NCBI RefSeq assembly: GCF_000525835.1
Contig: NZ_AODD01000002.1
Coordinates: forward strand, 606,256 to 670,255
From: Listeria grandensis FSL F6-0971
Lineage (GTDB): Bacteria > Bacillota > Bacilli > Lactobacillales > Listeriaceae
DNA length: 64,000 bases
Direction: 5' to 3'
Each line of letters starts with the position of its first letter. Position 1 is the first letter of the stretch. Shown here in pieces: positions 52,749-62,490 of the stretch. The position numbers and the translations under genes are program-made. The notes under the pieces were generated by a model, which saw nothing but the letters and a program-made list of their open reading frames with translations, was not told where the DNA came from and did no database searches.

Positions 52749-55379
52749 TTATTGTTGCGCTGCCACCCATTCTGTTACGTAAGCCAAAGCCCCCGCAAGT
52801 TTCTTTGGATCTTTCCCTCCAGCTTGAGCTGTATCTGGGCGACCACCACCGTTACCACCGCAACGTGTCGCAATTTCTTTTAATAGTTTACCAGCGTGAT
52901 AGCCGTCTTTAATTAAGTCTTCGGAAACAGCAGAAATCAGGCTCACTTTGTCATCATGTGCCGCTCCTAGAACGAGGATCCCGCTTGCTTTTGTTTCTTT
53001 CCAATTATCCATATATTGGCGAAGTTGGTTCATGTCTTTCGCATTTACTTGTTTTGCGATGACTGGTACGCCACCAACTTTCTCAGGATTGCTGAAAATA
53101 TCTGCGCTCGCTGCACTTGCAAGTTTTGCTAATAAGGATTCGTTTTCACGTTTTAATTCGCGCATTTCTTGATGCAATTGTTCAACCTTTTGTGGTGATT
53201 CTTTCGGTGTTGTTTTCAGCAAGTGCGCCGTTTCTTTCAGGTAGTGTTCTTGTTGATTTAGGAAACGGTAAGCTGATTCGCCTGTAACGGCTTCGATACG
53301 GCGTGTCCCTGCTCCAATACCACTCTCAGAAATGATGTTGAAAAGACCGATTTCGGATGTGTTTTTCACGTGCAAGCCACCGCAAAGTTCAATGCTGTAG
53401 TCACCGATACGAACGACGCGGACAACATCGCCATATTTTTCACCGAATAGAGCCATCGCGCCAAGTTCTTTCGCTTCTTTAATCGGCATTTCTTTGATGT
53501 CAACAGTGAGTTGTTCCCAAATTTTGCGGTTAACAGCGTGTTCCATTTTTTGCAGTTCGGCTTCGGTAATTTGGCCGAAATGGGAGAAGTCAAAGCGTAA
53601 ACGATTCGGTTCTACGAGCGATCCGGCTTGGTTGACATGCTCGCCCAAGATATCTTTTAGGGCCCGGTGAAGTAAATGTGTCGCAGTATGGTTTTTTACG
53701 ATGCCACGACGGGATCCTTGGTCTACATGGAGCGTCACTTGATCGCCTTTATTTAAGCTACCTTCTTCAATGCGGACTTCATGAATATTTTGTTTGTTTG
53801 GCGTTTTTTGGACGTTCAATACCGCTGCGCTAAAACCTGATTTTTTAATGGTTCCTTGATCAGCGATTTGTCCACCACTTTCTGCATAAAATGGTGTTTC
53901 TTTGAAGATGACTTGTACTTTTTCACCACGTGATGCGCTTTCTGCTAAGCTACCTGATTTGATGATGTAAAGTACTTCTGTTGCAATCGATGTTGTTTCA
54001 TAGCCAACAAAAACGCTCTTTTCAGTCAAACTTGTTAGAAGTTCTGTTTGAACGCTCATAGATTTAACGTCTGCACGAGCACTACGCGCGCGATCACGTT
54101 GCTTCGTCATTTCTGCTTCAAAACCAGCGTGATCTACCGTTAAACCATTATCTTCTGCATATTCTTCGGTTAATTCCACGGGGAAACCAAATGTGTCATA
54201 GAGTTTAAAAATGTCGGCACCACTCATTTGACCAGAATCTTTTGCAGCAGCCATCATTTCTTCTAAAATAGCCAAGCCTTCATTTAGTGTCTCGTGGAAT
54301 CGTTCTTCTTCGGTGCGCACAATTTTTTGGATGAAATCGGTTTGTTTCTCTACTTCTGGGTAGTAGCTGTTCATGATTTTACCAACGACAGGCACTAATT
54401 TGTACATAAACGGCTCGTTGATATTTAGGTTTTTAGCGTAGCGAACGGCACGACGCAATAAGCGGCGCAACACATATCCGCGACCTTCATTCGATGGCAA
54501 GGCGCTGTCACCAATGGCAAATGCTACTGTACGTACATGATCCGCGATAACTTTAAATGCTGTGTCCGTTGCAGGATCTTGACCATATTTCACACCAGAA
54601 ATCGCCTCTACTTCACGAATAATCGGCATGAATAGATCCGTTTCAAAGTTGGTTGGTGCGTCTTGAATGATCGAAACCATACGTTCAAGCCCCATCCCAG
54701 TATCAATATTTTTCTTTGGTAGTGGCGTGTATGTGCCATCTGCATTGTGGTTAAATTGCGAGAATACGAGGTTCCAAATCTCTAAATAGCGCTCGTTCTC
54801 ACCGCCTGGATATAGCTCTGGATCAGTCGTATCGTTACCATAAGCCTCCCCACGATCGTAAAAAATTTCACTATCTGGGCCACTTGGACCCTCGCCAATA
54901 TCCCAGAAATTGTCCTCAATCGGCACAATATGATCATCCGTCAAGCCAACCTTTTCCTTCCAAATCGTCTTCGCTTCTTCATCTTCTGGATAAACGGTAA
55001 CGTATAATTTGTCAGGATCGAAGCCAATCCATTGTGGGCTCGTCAAAAATTCCCATGCCCAAACAATCGCTTCTTCTTTAAAATATTCACCGATTGAAAA
55101 GTTGCCTAGCATTTCAAAAAATGTATGATGGCGCGCAGTTTTTCCGACGTTTTCGATATCGTTTGTACGGATCGATTTTTGGGCGTTCGTAATACGTGGA
55201 TTATCTGGAATCACACTTCCATCAAAATATTTTTTCAGCGTTGCAACTCCACTGTTAATCCATAATAAGGATGCATCATTGATTGGTACAAGCGGCGCAC
55301 TCGGCTCCGCTTTATGGCCTTTTTCCTGGAAAAAATCAAGGAACATCTGTCTTACTTCAACACTCGATAATTGTTTCAT
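52749..55379 (-). CDS. alaS: Alanyl-tRNA synthetase
   Basis: 876 residues from ATG 55379 ([18 protein letters not shown]), with AAAGGAGG just upstream. Class II catalytic core: [32 protein letters not shown]. Editing domain zinc motifs [11 protein letters not shown] and the C-x3-H of [12 protein letters not shown]-terminal DHHA1 domain with [15 protein letters not shown]. Charges tRNA-Ala and clears Ser/Gly mischarging. Under T-box control. Confidence 0.97.
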   Translation of the reverse strand: MKQLSSVEVRQMFLDFFQEKGHKAEPSAPLVPINDASLLWINSGVATLKKYFDGSVIPDNPRITNAQKSIRTNDIENVGKTARHHTFFEMLGNFSIGEYFKEEAIVWAWEFLTSPQWIGFDPDKLYVTVYPEDEEAKTIWKEKVGLTDDHIVPIEDNFWDIGEGPSGPDSEIFYDRGEAYGNDTTDPELYPGGENERYLEIWNLVFSQFNHNADGTYTPLPKKNIDTGMGLERMVSIIQDAPTNFETDLFMPIIREVEAISGVKYGQDPATDTAFKVIADHVRTVAFAIGDSALPSNEGRGYVLRRLLRRAVRYAKNLNINEPFMYKLVPVVGKIMNSYYPEVEKQTDFIQKIVRTEEERFHETLNEGLAILEEMMAAAKDSGQMSGADIFKLYDTFGFPVELTEEYAEDNGLTVDHAGFEAEMTKQRDRARSARADVKSMSVQTELLTSLTEKSVFVGYETTSIATEVLYIIKSGSLAESASRGEKVQVIFKETPFYAESGGQIADQGTIKKSGFSAAVLNVQKTPNKQNIHEVRIEEGSLNKGDQVTLHVDQGSRRGIVKNHTATHLLHRALKDILGEHVNQAGSLVEPNRLRFDFSHFGQITEAELQKMEHAVNRKIWEQLTVDIKEMPIKEAKELGAMALFGEKYGDVVRVVRIGDYSIELCGGLHVKNTSEIGLFNIISESGIGAGTRRIEAVTGESAYRFLNQQEHYLKETAHLLKTTPKESPQKVEQLHQEMRELKRENESLLAKLASAASADIFSNPEKVGGVPVIAKQVNAKDMNQLRQYMDNWKETKASGILVLGAAHDDKVSLISAVSEDLIKDGYHAGKLLKEIATRCGGNGGGRPDTAQAGGKDPKKLAGALAYVTEWVAAQQ

Positions 55380-55422
55380 TTTTATTCCTCCTTTTGGTTG
55401 GCGCGAGCATGGATACAAAACA

Positions 55423-55665
55423 AAAAGCCTTATATCGTCTCGCAATACAGGGACGAATATTTTCGCGGTACCACCCTGTTTGCAATGATATAAGACTTGA
55501 TCATTACCTCTTTAGAATCCTTAACGCGGAAATAGACGAAAAATAGTTTAATAAACGTGAGTTAGCACAGAAAACGCCTGCTCGTTTGTGTTCTTCCAGC
55601 CAATGGAACACTTCTCTTGGAAACGCGCGTACTTCTTTAGGCTCACACTATTTTTAATTGTATGA
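55423..55665 (-). promoter_or_regulatory. T-box riboswitch leader of alaS
   Basis: Minus-strand T-box AGGGTGGTACCGCG at 55464-55477. AAGTCTTATATC (about 55487-55498) can pair with GATATAAGGCTT followed by TTTTT (about 55423-55439), giving the terminator form that includes the T-box. Uncharged tRNA-Ala should favour read-through. Stem I lies between about 55500 and 55665. Confidence 0.9.
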
Positions 55666-55673
55666 TACTTGAA

Positions 55674-55703
55674 ATTATAAAGGATACGGCGGGTTCTTGT
55701 CAA
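55674..55703 (-). promoter_or_regulatory. Sigma-A promoter of the alaS leader
   Basis: TTGACA (55698-55703) and TATAAT (55674-55679), 18-nt spacer. Both boxes are perfect. Confidence 0.85.
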
Positions 55704-55714
55704 TTATTAATGAA

Positions 55715-55743
55715 TTGACACAAATAATTGTGCGATTTATAAT
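55715..55743 (+). promoter_or_regulatory. Perfect sigma-A promoter, divergent from alaS
   Basis: TTGACA (55715-55720), exactly 17 nt, TATAAT (55738-55743). It is one of the two consensus-perfect promoters here and has no known gene directly behind it; the transcript would begin near 55750. Confidence 0.88.
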
Positions 55744-55765
55744 AAGTGCGCATACATAAAGCGCA

Positions 55766-55827
55766 GGAGGGAATGGATGGCTTGCCCATTAAGATACGGG
55801 CATGATGCCTCTCGCTCCACTTTTTTA
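55766..55827 (+). ncRNA. Candidate small structured RNA or attenuator hairpin
   Basis: Starting about 16 nt after the predicted transcript start, GGAG-G-GA pairs with TC-G-CTCC (766-772 with 812-818, offsets from 55000). Inside, GGC/GCC and TGCCC/GGGCA pair around a 10-nt loop. Six T follow at 55821-55826. This is terminator-like, giving an RNA of roughly 75-80 nt, or an attenuator for the downstream EVE gene. I do not recognise a known class. Confidence 0.55.
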
Positions 55828-55854
55828 TTTATTTGTGGCGACACACAACTGTAA
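55777..55854 (+). CDS. Possible 25-residue small ORF or leader peptide
   Basis: ATG at 55777 is exactly 6 nt after AGGAGG (55765-55770) and about 27 nt after the predicted transcript start. It encodes MACPLRYGHDASRSTFLFIC followed by GDTQL and TAA. The RBS and start lie in the 5' arm of the hairpin, and the terminator T-run encodes part of the peptide. It could be a regulatory leader peptide or chance. No homologue recognised. Confidence 0.4.
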   Translation: MACPLRYGHDASRSTFLFICGDTQL

Positions 55855-55898
55855 AACAATCACTCACAGAAATAGATTTAACGAAAGAAGTTGATTAA

Positions 55899-56324
55899 AT
55901 GACAAAATATTGGATTGGTGTTGCGTCTGCAGATCATGTGGAGCTAGGCGTTGCGGGCGGGTTTTCACAGTTATGCCATGGCAAAGAAGCACCGCTGAAA
56001 CAGATGAAACCGGGAGATTGGCTGGTTTATTATAGTCCCAAGCAAACGCTCGGAGGGGACGAGAAACGGCAATGTTTTACGGCAATCGGGCGTGTGAAAG
56101 GTGCAGAAGTCTATCCATTTGCGATGAGCGAAACGTTTGTACCTTATCGTAAAGATATTGATTTCTTTCCGGATGCCAAGGCGATTCCGCTGCATGATAT
56201 CTCCACTTTAGATGCATGGCAAAAATACCGTTCCTCTCTTCGCTATGGTCATTTTGAAATTGATAAGGCGTTCTTTCTTGTTCTTGCGGAGAAAATGGGA
56301 TTGCCTATGAAGTATGAATCGTGA
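55899..56324 (+). CDS. EVE-domain protein (UPF0310)
   Basis: 141 residues, single EVE domain: MTKYWIGVASADHVELGVAGG, KQMKPGDWLVYYSPKQTLGG, QCFTAIGRVKGAEVY and a C-terminal FEIDKAFFLVLAEKM. The EVE fold is related to YTH/PUA and is thought to read modified bases in nucleic acid; some copies accompany defence systems. RBS is weak. The stop overlaps the start of the following truncated gene. Confidence 0.85.
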   Translation: MTKYWIGVASADHVELGVAGGFSQLCHGKEAPLKQMKPGDWLVYYSPKQTLGGDEKRQCFTAIGRVKGAEVYPFAMSETFVPYRKDIDFFPDAKAIPLHDISTLDAWQKYRSSLRYGHFEIDKAFFLVLAEKMGLPMKYES

Positions 56325-56691
56325 AAGGAATGAACAGATGGTGCAAAGTGATGTTTTAGTGGTGATTGGTAGTGACGCTTGGGCTTTGATGCCTATGCTT
56401 GATGATAGGCCTACTGACATATATATCAACAAAACACATGCGAATTCCTTTTATAAAACGGCGTTACCGACTATCCTTGATAATTTAAATGTGCAGAAAA
56501 TCGAATTTTGTGGTGCTCAAACGGAATATTGTGTGGATACAACGATCCGATTTGCGCATGGATTAGGTTATGATTGTTACATGACACGTGGATTGCATAC
56601 AACGGCTGATAGTGACTTGCTAGATGCGAAAACGATCATGGCGCATCATAGCATGATTTGGGATCGACGTTTCCTTCACTTTTTTGAATAA
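56314..56691 (+). pseudogene. 5'-truncated isochorismatase-family cysteine hydrolase
   Basis: The frame encodes only the C-terminal two-thirds of a cysteine hydrolase: GSDAWALMPMLDDRPTDIYI, NKTHANSFYKT (catalytic lysine region), FCGAQTEYCVDTTIRFAHGL (cysteine) and MAHHSMIWDRRFLHFFE. The usual opening with the catalytic aspartate (L-x-V/I-D-x-Q) and about 60 residues are missing. The coding part abuts the EVE gene, so a deletion may have joined the two. No homopolymer repair restores the missing part. Probably inactive. Confidence 0.75.
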
Positions 56692-56692
56692 A

Positions 56693-56733
56693 TAAAGAAC
56701 GCAAAGCTGGTATGAAAAGCTTTGCGTTCTTTG
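56693..56733. terminator. Bidirectional terminator
   Basis: AAAGAACGCAAAGC / GCTTTGCGTTCTTT stem of 14 bp, between the truncated hydrolase (plus) and the ABC ATPase (minus). Confidence 0.88.
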
Positions 56734-56734
56734 T

Positions 56735-57421
56735 TTATAGGACGGCTGCGACTTGCTCTTTCACATCAAATTGTCCATTCTTCATCGTGATTTTCACGTC
56801 GGATACTTTTGCGATTTCAGGATCATGCGTTACCATAATAACGCACTTACCTTCTTTGTGCGCTAAATCTTGGAACAATGTCACGACTTCTTTACTGGTT
56901 CTCTCGTCGAGATTTCCAGTCGGCTCATCTGCCACGATAAGGTCCGTTTCGCAACACAATGCGCGGGCAATTGAGACGCGTTGTTGCTGGCCGCCACTCA
57001 AGGTCAGGACTTTTTGGTGCGCCATTTTTTCGTCAATACCAACTTTGGCAAGCATATCGAGTGCGAATTGTTTTTTATCTGCCTGATTTACATGCGTGAT
57101 TTCCATTGCGGTTGTCACGTTTTGAAGCGCGGTCATGTAGGTTAATAAGTTATAACTTTGGAACACGATGGAAACGTACTGGTTACGGTATTTGTTGAGG
57201 CCAATTTTTTTCAAGGACAGGCCTTTGTAGAAAATTTCGCCATCTTGTTGTGCATCAAGGCCGCCAGCTAAGGAGAGGAAGGTTGTTTTTCCTGATCCTG
57301 AGCTCCCAACAACCGTGTAGAAAACGCCTGTCGCAAAGGTGTAATTTATTTTATCCAAAATTGGATTGTCATTTTGTTTATAGGCATAGCTTACATCTTG
57401 GAATTCGAGAATTTTTGTCAT
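56735..57421 (-). CDS. ABC transporter ATP-binding protein (MacB/LolD type)
   Basis: About 228 residues from ATG 57421 (MTKILEFQDVSYAYK), 8 nt after AGGAG. Walker A VVGSSGSGKTT, Q-loop VFQSYNLL, signature LSGGQQQRVSIARAL, Walker B LIVADEPTGNLDE, H-loop VTHDPE. Pairs with the FtsX-type permease upstream. Such pairs with a two-component system often handle antimicrobial peptides or envelope stress. Synteny matches lmo1505 from memory. Confidence 0.93.
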   Translation of the reverse strand: MTKILEFQDVSYAYKQNDNPILDKINYTFATGVFYTVVGSSGSGKTTFLSLAGGLDAQQDGEIFYKGLSLKKIGLNKYRNQYVSIVFQSYNLLTYMTALQNVTTAMEITHVNQADKKQFALDMLAKVGIDEKMAHQKVLTLSGGQQQRVSIARALCCETDLIVADEPTGNLDERTSKEVVTLFQDLAHKEGKCVIMVTHDPEIAKVSDVKITMKNGQFDVKEQVAAVL

Positions 57422-57434
57422 CAGGGTCACGCTC

Positions 57435-58943
57435 CTATTCTTGTTTGGTTAAGATTGTTTTTGGATTCATGCGTAGTACTAGGATGGATGGGAGAAGTAC
57501 GGAAATGAAGGCAATGCCAACGCCGATTCCGCCCATTTTCAGCATGTCTTCTAGGCTTACTTGGATGTCGAGTGATTTGATTTCAGCAGTGTTCGCTGTG
57601 AGTGATGAACCAAATCCTGGACCTCCGCCACCTGGGCCACCATTTCCCCCTGGACCTCTTTGGTTCGTTGTCGTTGATGTCGATTCTGATGCTGTTGCGT
57701 TTTGTTGGGTTAGAAGTTGATTTCCAACAACTTGCGCGACATAGTGACTGCTTACCGCAGCGATTCCGAACGATAGAATGGCCACCACTAAAATTTCAAC
57801 AAGGAACTGGCCAACAAGTTTGGATCGTTTTTCACCGATGGCGAGTAAAACACCCATTTCGTATTTACGTTCGCGGATCTGCATCATCACGAGTAGTCCA
57901 AGGATTAATGCGCCTGCAATCGATACGATGTACACGACATTTTTAGAAAAAGCGGCTACGTTATTGATGGGGCCAATCATTTGTTGGTATGTCGCGTCAT
58001 TAGCGTCTAATTTGAATGTGTCCCAATCCACAGCAGTCACTTTTTTCGCTGCTTTTTCGAAAGCGCTGATGTTTGCTGCATCATCCATGAAGTAAATCGC
58101 GGAATCAACAGTGTCTTTTGCATCGCTACCTTTGATTGTATTGGCAACTGTGTATGGTACGTAAATGGTGTTATATGGATTTAAGAATGAGAAGTTAGCT
58201 GCTGCGTCACTTCCTGCATCGGTTGTTTCATAGATACCTTGAATGGTTAGTTCGACCGTTGTTGCTTCGTCGCTCGATTGGATTTTTATTTTATCGCCAA
58301 CTTTGAGGTCGTTCTCTTCCGCTAGTGTTTTTTCGATCATGACGACATTTTTGCCAACGTCGCTTTCTGTGATTGCTTTACCGGACACGAGTTTGTCTGT
58401 GCCTGCTTTAAATTTCGTCGCTGTCGCGGAATCAAGTACACCGGAAACGCTTAGGTCGGCTTGCACCATTTGTGGACGGTTGGTATCACTGCTATCTCCA
58501 CCTGGACCTTGTTGCTGCGCTGAGGATGTAGAATCATCGGATTGCGATGTGTCGCTTGATGATGCGATTGGCTCAAATCCGGATGCTAGGGCTTGGGTGT
58601 TGGAATAGAGATTGTAACCCGCGACGTGATCCAGTTCTGCTAATTTCTTGGCTGCTGCGACTGCGACTGGCGTGGATTCGAACATGCGTCGTTCAGTCGT
58701 TGTACTGCTACTGCTTGATGACGACTCTTTTTGTTGCGCCTCCATTTGTTTTTCGCGGTCGACGCTTAAGGTCACGTCCCCACCAAGTTCTTGTCTTGCT
58801 AGTTCGCTTGCTTTATTTGCCGCAGATTGAATCGTAAACCCGGAAAGAATAAGGACGCACACGATTGTAAAAATAAATAATTGCAAAATGGTTCTTCCTT
58901 TTCTTGCTTTCATGCTAAGTATTGCTCGTTTGATAAAATTCAT
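57435..58943 (-). CDS. FtsX/MacB-type ABC transporter permease
   Basis: 502 residues. One N-terminal membrane helix (about 18-40), a large extracellular MacB_PCD domain (about 41-325), then three C-terminal helices (about 330-355, 378-405, 462-490). The extracellular part begins with a poly-serine/threonine stretch (about 72-86). A second T/S- and G/P-rich loop (about 418-445, GPGGNGGPGGGGPGFGSS) lies between the last helices. Likely mechanotransmission rather than transport across the membrane, by family analogy. Confidence 0.9.
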   Translation of the reverse strand: MNFIKRAILSMKARKGRTILQLFIFTIVCVLILSGFTIQSAANKASELARQELGGDVTLSVDREKQMEAQQKESSSSSSSTTTERRMFESTPVAVAAAKKLAELDHVAGYNLYSNTQALASGFEPIASSSDTSQSDDSTSSAQQQGPGGDSSDTNRPQMVQADLSVSGVLDSATATKFKAGTDKLVSGKAITESDVGKNVVMIEKTLAEENDLKVGDKIKIQSSDEATTVELTIQGIYETTDAGSDAAANFSFLNPYNTIYVPYTVANTIKGSDAKDTVDSAIYFMDDAANISAFEKAAKKVTAVDWDTFKLDANDATYQQMIGPINNVAAFSKNVVYIVSIAGALILGLLVMMQIRERKYEMGVLLAIGEKRSKLVGQFLVEILVVAILSFGIAAVSSHYVAQVVGNQLLTQQNATASESTSTTTNQRGPGGNGGPGGGGPGFGSSLTANTAEIKSLDIQVSLEDMLKMGGIGVGIAFISVLLPSILVLRMNPKTILTKQE

Positions 58944-59116
58944 ATCGTTTCCTCCATTTCGTCTTGCTCTTTCTATAGATTAGACGTAAGGTATGAAAAA
59001 AATATGAACAAATTGTGTGCGGTATTTTAAACTTTTGGGAAAAACATTATTTAGCTTGATTTCGTGGCGAATATAGTCTAATTTTAAGGGAGAGCTTTAA
59101 TGAGAGAGAGGCAAAA

Positions 59117-59810
59117 ATGATGAAACTATTGATGATAGAAGATAACGTTAGCGTTTGTACGATGATTGAGATGTTTTTTATGAAGGAAAAGATAGACGCC
59201 ACGTTTGTGCATGACGGCTTGGAAGGTTTTGAGACATTTGGTAAAGAAGATTGGGATATCGTGATTATCGATTTGATGTTGCCAGGGATGGATGGCATGA
59301 CGATTTGTCATAAAATTCGCGAGACGAGCGATGTACCGATTATTATTTTGACAGCAAAGGAATCGGAGTCAGATCAAGTGTTGGGACTTGAGATTGGTGC
59401 GGATGATTATGTGACGAAGCCGTTCAGCCCGCTCACGTTGATGGCGCGGATTAAAGCAGTGACGCGTCGCAAAGGTCAAGCGGTGGAAGTAAAGCCCGCG
59501 GATGATGATATTCTAGAAACAACCTATTTCAAAATTAGTAAAAAAAACGCGGGAAATGTATTTTGAAGGACGCTTACTCGAAGCGTTGACGCCGAAAGAA
59601 TTCGATTTGTTATACTTCTTAATGAAGCATCCACGTCAGGTTTTCTCGCGGGAACAATTGCTGGAGCAGGTTTGGGGCTATCAGTTTTATGGGGATGAGC
59701 GGACCGTAGACGTTCATATTAAACGATTGCGTCAGAAAATCGCGACCGAAGCGCACCCGTTTCTTCATACCATATGGGGCGTTGGCTATAAATTCGATGA
59801 AACGGAATGA
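59117..59810 (+). CDS. OmpR-family response regulator, frameshifted in this sequence
   Basis: Receiver domain [16 protein letters not shown] with the phospho-acceptor in [12 protein letters not shown] (about D54), T in IIILTAKE and K in YVTKPFSP. After FKISKK the frame breaks at the eight-A tract 59540-59547. Seven would read [20 protein letters not shown] and continue into the winged-helix DNA-binding domain ([35 protein letters not shown]). About 230 residues when repaired. Operon with the kinase (4-nt overlap). TTGATT / TAATTT at 17-nt spacing near 59055-59085 may be the promoter. Confidence 0.9.
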
Positions 59811-61243
59811 TCAAAATGAAATTTAAATATTTTTATCAGCTTTTTTTGACACAGTTTGTTATTTTGTTTATCGCCTGTTTGATGATTGGGTTACTGATTT
59901 CGCATTTTATGAAGGATTATTTATATGAGACGCAAGTGGAGGATTTGACCGCGTATGGGGAAGAAATCGCGAAAGATGTGCAGAATATGTCGGACCGGGA
60001 AACTGGAAGTCCGATTTTGCAGACGTATCAGCAGATTTTAGGCGTGAAGAATATTCATTACGTGATTTTTGATGATACTGCTGCGATTGTTTATCCGCAA
60101 ACGCATCGCCCGCTTCCACCCGATTTCCATCTGAAAACTGACGAATGGAAGGAATTGCAGGAAGGCAAGACGGTTTCGACGCTAGTAGACACACGCTTTA
60201 CTGACCAATTGACGCGCGTGAGTATTCCGATTGAAAAAAATGGCGAATTTGCCGGTGGAATCATGCTTACCTCGCCAATTAGCGGCACCGAGAAAGTCAT
60301 CGGCAAAATTAATTGGTACGTTTTTTATACGATTCTGATTTCGATTACGATCGCCCTGATTTTGAGCGCGATTATTGCAAAACTACAAGTGAATCGTTTC
60401 CGTAAGCTAAGTTCAGCGACGAAGGAAGTCATTAAAGGCAATTACAGTGTGCGTTTGAAGGAGAATCCGATTGATGAAATTGGCGCACTCGCTGGTGATT
60501 TTAATAAGATGACACAGACGCTGGAAGAATCGGCAATCGAGATTGAGCGCCAAGAAAAGCGCCGACGCCAGTTTATCGCCGATGTTTCCCATGAAATGCG
60601 GACACCACTCACGACAATTAGCGGTTTGACAGAAGGTTTAGTCAACGATATTATTCCAAAAAGCGAGACAGATCGTTGCATCGCGTTGATTGATACCGAA
60701 GCACGGCGCTTGGCACGGCTTGTGAATGAGAATCTCGATTATGAGCGCATTCGTTCAAATCAGATTCAACTGCATAAAACGACTTTCGCCGCACATGAAT
60801 TTTTAGCGATTATCAAAGACCAGCTACAATTGACCGCTGAAAATAGAGGCGACCAGATTATTGTGGACACCCGAGATTCCGTCCAAATTTTTGCAGACTA
60901 CGACCGATTGATGCAAGTTTTTATCAATATCGTGAAAAATAGCATCCAGTTTACCGAAAACGGCACGATTACCCTTTCCGCGAGGCAGGAATATAAAGAA
61001 ACGATATTCGAGATTAGCGACACAGGAATTGGCATGGATGAATCCGAAGTCGAGCAGATTTGGGATCGCTTCTACAAAGCCGATATGTCAAGGACGAGCA
61101 CAAAGTTCGGCGAATCCGGCATTGGGCTGTCGATTGTGAAGCAGTTGATTAGTTATCATGATGGTGAGGTTAGCGTGCATAGCGTGGCCGGTGAAGGGAC
61201 GACATTTACGATTAAACTGCCGTTTTTTGTGGATAATGAATAG
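59807..61243 (+). CDS. Sensor histidine kinase
   Basis: 478 residues. Two membrane helices (about 9-31 and 165-190) flank a sensor domain of about 130 residues. HAMP linker (about 190-245), HisKA with FIADVSHEMRTPLTTI (H about 271), and HATPase with N box FINIVKNSIQF, G1 ISDTGIGMDE and G2 ESGIGLSIVKQLI. Partner of the overlapping response regulator; probably regulates the divergent ABC transporter. Confidence 0.94.
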   Translation: MIKMKFKYFYQLFLTQFVILFIACLMIGLLISHFMKDYLYETQVEDLTAYGEEIAKDVQNMSDRETGSPILQTYQQILGVKNIHYVIFDDTAAIVYPQTHRPLPPDFHLKTDEWKELQEGKTVSTLVDTRFTDQLTRVSIPIEKNGEFAGGIMLTSPISGTEKVIGKINWYVFYTILISITIALILSAIIAKLQVNRFRKLSSATKEVIKGNYSVRLKENPIDEIGALAGDFNKMTQTLEESAIEIERQEKRRRQFIADVSHEMRTPLTTISGLTEGLVNDIIPKSETDRCIALIDTEARRLARLVNENLDYERIRSNQIQLHKTTFAAHEFLAIIKDQLQLTAENRGDQIIVDTRDSVQIFADYDRLMQVFINIVKNSIQFTENGTITLSARQEYKETIFEISDTGIGMDESEVEQIWDRFYKADMSRTSTKFGESGIGLSIVKQLISYHDGEVSVHSVAGEGTTFTIKLPFFVDNE

Positions 61244-61289
61244 GTAAACTCAAGCTAGCTCCCAATTACTAATCTTGGTAGCCATTTAT

Positions 61290-61331
61290 AAGCCAATCAA
61301 AAAGTTTTTCAACTACCTTTTTGATTGGCTT
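61290..61331. terminator. Bidirectional terminator after the histidine kinase
   Basis: Perfect 15-bp stem AAGCCAATCAAAAAG / CTTTTTGATTGGCTT with a 12-nt loop. Marks the border between the syntenic block and the AT-rich island. Confidence 0.85.
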
Positions 61332-61343
61332 AACTTCTGATAT

Positions 61344-62371
61344 TTACTCTGGTAATATCGACACATCGCCAGTTTTACCATTAAAGTGTGTCGATATGCT
61401 CTTCCCGTTACAGTCCCTTATCTGAAAAAAAGTATCTGTGCTATTTGGTATCAAGGGAAATGAACTATCCAGTATAAGAATATCATCATCCGTTACTTCA
61501 TGAATAGTATTAATCCATGCTGATGTAAGAACACGATAAATTGGTACATCTAAATGTAATCCTTGAATTTTTTTCAGATCTATCTTTGAAACATCATTTC
61601 CTACTATTATGGCTTTTAGTGATTCCTTGTAATCAACAAACAGATTCTTTTGAACTTCATTGGCATGAGCAACCCATCTATACTCAGTCTCGTCTCTCCA
61701 ATAAGGGAGTTTATGAAAAAAATATGATTTATTATGAATCAGACATTGCCATTTCAAGCACTCTTCTAATTCATTTTTCTTTAGCATGTCAAGATTAACT
61801 GCGAATGGATCATTTGTTGGGTAAAGCAACATTGGATATTTCCATAAAAAGAAAGTGTAAGAAATACTAATTAAAAGAAAAAAAATTCAAAATAACCTCC
61901 CTCCCATTTTTTTATTGGCTGAAACCAGTCTATATTCGTTAAATCATACGTATATCTAACAGGACCACTGTACATTAATTCGCCAGTATCACTATAAGCA
62001 CTTTCTAATAAATCAAAATCAAATGCCAGCATAACTCCTTTATGCTTGTCCCCATATTCATTCCACATCCGCATATCAAAGAAAGCTCTATTTTGTGTAT
62101 AATCGTCCAAATATTGTTCTTCCTCTTCAACTTTAAAGCATGTCATAAAAATATGTTCATTTAAATAAGTTCTAGCTTTACTAAATAATGTTTTACTGAA
62201 ATTCCTTCCTTGATCCGAAGTTATTGAGTAAAAATTAAATGGCCAATCTTTAGACTCCTTAGGGTCATTGACCTTGTTGAAATTATTCATCATAATTGTG
62301 TTATTAGGAAGTATATATTTCACAGCAGTATCTACAGAAGTAAAATGATACGCCAATTTTTCGTTTAACAC
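61344..62371 (-). CDS. DUF2971-like protein, frameshifted in this sequence
   Basis: N-terminal part (61871-62371): YHFTSVDTAVKYILPNNTIM and the N-D-P-K-E motif typical of DUF2971. It ends in WEGGYFEFFFF because the A8 tract at 61878-61885 (plus strand) is one base short. With nine, it continues through a hydrophobic stretch to the C-terminal part (61344-61832), KNELEECLKWQCLIHNKSYF and WRDETEYRWVAHAN, the K/W and E-x-E-x-R positions of DUF2971. About 342 residues. Function unknown. The gap upstream (62372-62490) has no ORF. Confidence 0.6.
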
Positions 62372-62490
62372 TAGTACCTCTCCTTTTATAAACTAAAATC
62401 TACTATCATCACAAACGTTCTTCTTGCAAACGATTACTCAGTCATCTCCATACCAACCATAAAATTTGTTGTTGAACATAGCTATAATTA

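Noticed and set aside
55740..55830. Fluoride (crcB) riboswitch or another known riboswitch
   Set aside because: There is some resemblance in GGGCATGATGCC, but the conserved 3' CUCCUAC segment and the pairing pattern are missing, and the downstream gene is not a fluoride exporter.
61844..61890. DUF2971 region as two separate genes
   Set aside because: The second part lacks an RBS and the two parts carry complementary halves of one family signature.
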